Positions 13,413 to 16,029 of a stretch of 16,029 nt of DNA are shown here, in pieces (position 1 is the stretch's first letter; every line of letters begins with the position of its first letter). The DNA comes from an uncultured Oscillospiraceae bacterium (GTDB lineage Bacteria > Bacillota > Clostridia > Oscillospirales > Ruminococcaceae). Made by a program: the position numbers and the translations under genes. The notes below the pieces were generated by a model that saw only the letters and a list, made by a program, of their open reading frames with translations, was not told where the DNA came from and did no database searches. Location: positions 1-16,029 of the forward strand of contig CAKTAM010000039.1 in NCBI GenBank assembly GCA_934527255.1. Reading direction: 5' to 3'.

Positions 13413-14702
13413 ATGAAAGTCTGTTTTTTTACCCTTGGCTGCAAGGTGAACCAGCATGAGACCGGCGCTTTGCAGGAGCTGTTCCGTCAGCATGGCTACA
13501 CCATCGGCGGCGACGGCGAAAGCGCCGATGTTTATATTGTCAACAGCTGCACCGTCACGGCCGCAGGCGATCGGAAAAGCCTGCAGTGGCTGCGCCGCGC
13601 CAAGCGCATCAACCCCGAGGCCGTCACCGTGCTGACCGGCTGCTACCCGCAGGCCTTTCCCGAGCAGGCGGCCAGCGCCCCTGCCGACATCATTATGGGA
13701 AACACGGACCGTCTGGCGCTGGTGCAGCGGGTGGAGCGCTTTTTGCAGGATCATCAGGCGCAGACCGATATTGCCCCGCACTGCACCGGCGAACGCTTTG
13801 AGGAGCTGCCTGCCGCGCGGCTGGCCGGGCACACCCGCGCCTTTCTGAAGGTGGAGGACGGCTGCAACCGTTTCTGTGCCTACTGTGTCATTCCCCTTGC
13901 GCGCGGCCGTGTGCGCAGCCGCAGCGCACAGAGCGTTCTGGAGGAGCTGCGCACACTGACACAGCAGGGCTGCCGCGAGTTCGTGCTCAGCGGCATCAAC
14001 CTGAGCTGCTACGGCGCGGATACCGGCGACGACCTTGCCGGGCTGGTCGAGCAGGCCGCCGCCCTGCCAGGCGTCGAGCGCATTCGCCTTGGCAGTCTGG
14101 AGCCTGACCTGGTAGCGCCCCAGACCTGGGAGCGGCTGGCCCGCGTGCCGCAGCTGTGCCCGCAGTTTCACCTGAGCCTGCAAAGCGGCTGCGATGCCAC
14201 GCTGCGCCGGATGCGGAGGCACTACACCGCCGCCGAGTATGCCGACCTGACAAAGCGGCTGCGGCAGCTGTTTGACCGCCCCGCGCTGACCACGGATATC
14301 ATTGTCGGTTTTCCCGGCGAGACCGACGCCGATTTTGAAGAAAGCATGCGCTTTGTGCAGCAGTGCCGCTTTCTGAAAGTCCACGTTTTCAGCTATTCCG
14401 TCCGGCCCGGCACCGCCGCCGCCGATTTTCCCGATCAGGTGGCGGAGGAGGTCAAGGCGCAGCGCAGCCGTGCGCTGAGCGAGGCGGTCGACGCCGTGCG
14501 GTTGCAGGTGCTGCAGGAGCAGCTTGGCACAGAGGAAGAGGTGCTGCTGGAGCGCCCCTGCGGCGACGGCCTTTACACCGGATATACCAGACGGTATGTG
14601 CCGGTGCGCGTCGCCGCCCCCGGCCACGCGCAGGGCGACATTGTGCGTGTGCGGCTGGGAAGCCTGCGTGACGGACGGTGCGACGCCGAAGCGCTGGACT
14701 GA
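13413..14702 (+). CDS. mtaB: tRNA t6A37 methylthiotransferase MtaB
   Basis: This 429-residue radical-SAM enzyme adds a methylthio group to t6A at position 37 of ANN-decoding tRNAs, making ms2t6A. The N-terminal UPF0004 domain provides the auxiliary cluster cysteines C10 (LGCKVNQ), C46 (NSCTVT) and C77 (TGCYPQ). The radical-SAM triad is C151, C155 and C158 in CNRFCAYCVIP, followed by the barrel with LSLQSGCD, DIIVGFPGET and FSYSVRPGT. A C-terminal TRAM-like domain closes the protein. LGCKVNQHE points to MtaB rather than MiaB or RimO. I chose the ATG at 13413. AAAGGAGG lies at 13391-13398, giving a long 14-base spacing, but the earlier in-frame ATGs at 13338 and 13380 lie in the promoter or before the ribosome binding site. 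It is divergent from dacA. Confidence 0.95.
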   Translation: MKVCFFTLGCKVNQHETGALQELFRQHGYTIGGDGESADVYIVNSCTVTAAGDRKSLQWLRRAKRINPEAVTVLTGCYPQAFPEQAASAPADIIMGNTDRLALVQRVERFLQDHQAQTDIAPHCTGERFEELPAARLAGHTRAFLKVEDGCNRFCAYCVIPLARGRVRSRSAQSVLEELRTLTQQGCREFVLSGINLSCYGADTGDDLAGLVEQAAALPGVERIRLGSLEPDLVAPQTWERLARVPQLCPQFHLSLQSGCDATLRRMRRHYTAAEYADLTKRLRQLFDRPALTTDIIVGFPGETDADFEESMRFVQQCRFLKVHVFSYSVRPGTAAADFPDQVAEEVKAQRSRALSEAVDAVRLQVLQEQLGTEEEVLLERPCGDGLYTGYTRRYVPVRVAAPGHAQGDIVRVRLGSLRDGRCDAEALD

Positions 14703-14824
14703 GCGTCTGCCGCCTGCACGCGCCGCACTGATTTTTTCATAGCCAAACAGATATACCGTTTTCCGCTTGTCCATCGCCTGCACGCCAACCTTTGCAGGCA
14801 GCGCTTCTGCGCGTCGGTTTTCCG

Positions 14825-14847
14825 CCGGTGCGCCGCTGCCGCACCGG
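14825..14847. repeat. Perfect 8-bp hairpin downstream of mtaB
   Basis: CCGGTGCG and CGCACCGG flank a seven-base loop. A T6 run follows only after 11 bases, so as a terminator for mtaB it would be poor. No other candidate for ending mtaB is evident in the 232 bases before the deacetylase gene, which otherwise hold nothing I can name. Confidence 0.35.
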
Positions 14848-14934
14848 ATGCCGCCGCTTTTTTCGGCGTACTGAAACGCCCTTTTCCCGCATAAGGTTGC
14901 ACTGACCTGATTTTTGATGCGGGAGGAGTGGCAT

Positions 14935-15879
14935 GTGTATATCAATATTCATCTGGGACAGCGGGGCGCAGCCCGCTACCGGCTGCAGCGGCAAAAGACC
15001 CGCCGCCTGCGCCGCCGGGCCGATTATCCCCACACCGAGCATACGGCGCAGCCGTCACCCCGCCGTGCGGCGGGCGGTTGGCTGCGCTTTGTGCCGGGGT
15101 GTCTGGCGCTGACGGCCGTCCTGTTTGCTGCCGCCTGCGCATTCGGCCGCGGCGGCCGTACCCCCGTCGGCTGCCGCGCAGAGGATTTTGCCGCCGAGCC
15201 GCCCCTTTCAAGCCTGCCGACCGCCGCAGAGCTGAACACGGACGACGGGGCCGGTAAAACCGTTTATCTCACCTTTGACGACGGCCCGTCGGACAATACG
15301 GAAAAGGTGCTCGATCTGCTGAAGGAGGCCGGTGTACACGCCAGCTTTTTTGTGGTGGGCGCGGAAAACAACGAGCCGTACCTGCCCCTGCTGGAGCGTA
15401 CGCTGGCCGAAGGACACTGCATCGGCCTGCACAGCCTGACGCATGAATACCGCAAAATTTACAGCAGCACGGAGGCCTATTGGGCCGACCTTACCGCCCT
15501 GAAGGAAAAGCTGCAGCCCTACTGCGGCGAGTATACGTTCCGCGTGCTGCGGTTTCCCGGCGGCAGCAACAACACCGTGTCGCGCAAATACGGCGGCGAC
15601 GGGCTGATGGAAACATTGGCGCAGCAGGCTGCCGAAAACGGATATGCCGTTGTGGACTGGAACGTTTCGGCAGAGGATTCCGTCGGGGGGCATCCCTCGG
15701 CCGCCACGCTGGCCGGGCGGGTCATCAAGGGCTGCCGGGACAAAACCAGCGCCGTTGTGCTGATGCATGATTCCTCCGCCAACGATGCCACGGTGGAGGC
15801 CCTGCCCACCATTCTGCAGTGGCTGCAGGAGAACGGCTATACCTTTGACACGGTGGATCATCTGCCCCCCAACGGGTAA
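14935..15879 (+). CDS. Membrane-anchored polysaccharide deacetylase (NodB domain, CE4 family)
   Basis: This 314-residue protein has an Arg-rich N-terminal tail (1-~48), one hydrophobic helix at about 50-71 (PGCLALTAVLFAAACAF) that anchors it, and an extracellular NodB domain from ~107 to the end. CE4 motifs are complete: TFDDGP at 113-118 (D115 base, D116 metal), H166 and H170 in HSLTH, RFPGG at 206-210, DWN at 241-243 and LMHDS at 276-280 with H278. CE4 enzymes remove N-acetyl groups from peptidoglycan or other amino-sugar polymers; peptidoglycan GlcNAc deacetylase is a likely but unproven role here. The start is set by GGGAGGAG at 14921-14928, 6 bases before the GTG at 14935. The upstream TTG/ATG (14914/14917) precede that site, and the ATG at 14933 is out of frame. 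Confidence 0.88.
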   Translation: MYINIHLGQRGAARYRLQRQKTRRLRRRADYPHTEHTAQPSPRRAAGGWLRFVPGCLALTAVLFAAACAFGRGGRTPVGCRAEDFAAEPPLSSLPTAAELNTDDGAGKTVYLTFDDGPSDNTEKVLDLLKEAGVHASFFVVGAENNEPYLPLLERTLAEGHCIGLHSLTHEYRKIYSSTEAYWADLTALKEKLQPYCGEYTFRVLRFPGGSNNTVSRKYGGDGLMETLAQQAAENGYAVVDWNVSAEDSVGGHPSAATLAGRVIKGCRDKTSAVVLMHDSSANDATVEALPTILQWLQENGYTFDTVDHLPPNG

Positions 15880-15893
15880 GCCGTGCAGCCCTG

Positions 15894-15907
15894 CCGCCCC
15901 GGGGCGG
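15894..15907. repeat. 14-base GC palindrome after the deacetylase gene
   Basis: CCGCCCCGGGGCGG is a perfect palindrome 14 bases past the deacetylase stop. It has no loop and is followed by ACGT and then an A-run, so it is not a terminator for the plus strand. Confidence 0.3.
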
Positions 15908-15929
15908 ACGTAAAAAAGGAAGTGAACCC

Positions 15930-16029
15930 ATGAACCGCAATACACAGCATGTGGCCCTGTGTGGCATCTTCGGCGCACTGGCGCTGCTGGTGATGCTGGC
16001 CGGAGACCTGCTACCACTGGCCGTTTACC
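15930..16029 (+). CDS. Start of a membrane protein (partial, cut by window edge)
   Basis: The ATG at 15930 follows an AAAAAAGGAAG ribosome binding site by a normal distance. The 33 complete codons read MNRNTQHVALCGIFGALALL and then VMLAGDLLPLAVY: a short polar N-terminus leading into a transmembrane helix. The pattern recalls the first helix of ECF-transporter S-like or related small Firmicutes membrane proteins, which is a guess from this fragment. It lies 50 bases after the deacetylase stop and may be co-transcribed. The 3' end is outside the window. Confidence 0.7.
   Translation, partial: MNRNTQHVALCGIFGALALLVMLAGDLLPLAVY

Noticed and set aside
13308..14945. 545-codon open frame on the minus strand across mtaB
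   Set aside because: It is antisense to mtaB, whose motifs are complete; the sequence is low in character and lacks a ribosome binding site.

Overview
The window looks like the chromosome of a GC-rich (roughly 60%) anaerobic member of the Clostridia. The best guess is an Oscillospiraceae/Ruminococcaceae-type gut commensal; the exact genus cannot be read from this sequence. The evidence is Firmicutes-style ribosome binding sites, der beside a PDZ/radical-SAM DUF512 gene, a yceD-rpmF pair, MtaB, a PBP5-type carboxypeptidase and a VanG-type ligase operon. There are no insertion sequences, CRISPR arrays, tRNAs or rRNAs.

Layout. (1) At 39-666 (+), a promoter and a small hypothetical gene whose 3' end appears frameshifted. 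(2) At 717-4671 (-), three overlapping genes, vanG-vanXY-vanT: a D-Ala:D-Ser ligase, a D,D-peptidase and a membrane serine racemase. This is a complete set for making D-Ala-D-Ser-terminated peptidoglycan precursors and removing D-Ala-D-Ala ones. Residues tied to D-Ser are conserved in both the ligase (D244, F253, R325) and the racemase (N704). (3) At 4672-5310, a gene-poor stretch with a candidate van promoter, an attenuator-like hairpin, other hairpins and a perfect 17-bp terminator stem. (4) At 5311-5449 (-), the last ~45 codons of a sensor histidine kinase with no kinase in front of them. They lie on the strand and side where vanS sits in VanG-type operons. (5) At 5447-9178 (-), uppP, der and the PDZ/radical-SAM DUF512 gene. 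(6) At 9237-10052 (-), yceD-rpmF with a fully consensus promoter and a terminator. (7) At 10081-12030 (-), pgi followed by a small P-loop NTPase-like gene, with its own promoter and a terminator. (8) At 12068-13276 (-), a PBP5-like D-Ala-D-Ala carboxypeptidase, divergent from mtaB (+). (9) At 14935-15879 (+), a membrane-anchored NodB polysaccharide deacetylase, then the start of a membrane protein cut by the window edge.

Cell-wall genes recur: the van set, uppP, the carboxypeptidase and the deacetylase. They sit among ordinary housekeeping genes rather than on an obvious mobile element. The most notable feature is the apparently complete D-Ser branch with no visible vanR/vanS, vanU, vanW or vanY, next to the stump of a histidine kinase. 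This suggests that a once inducible vancomycin-type operon lost its two-component control by deletion. I see nothing that is clearly a wholly new system.
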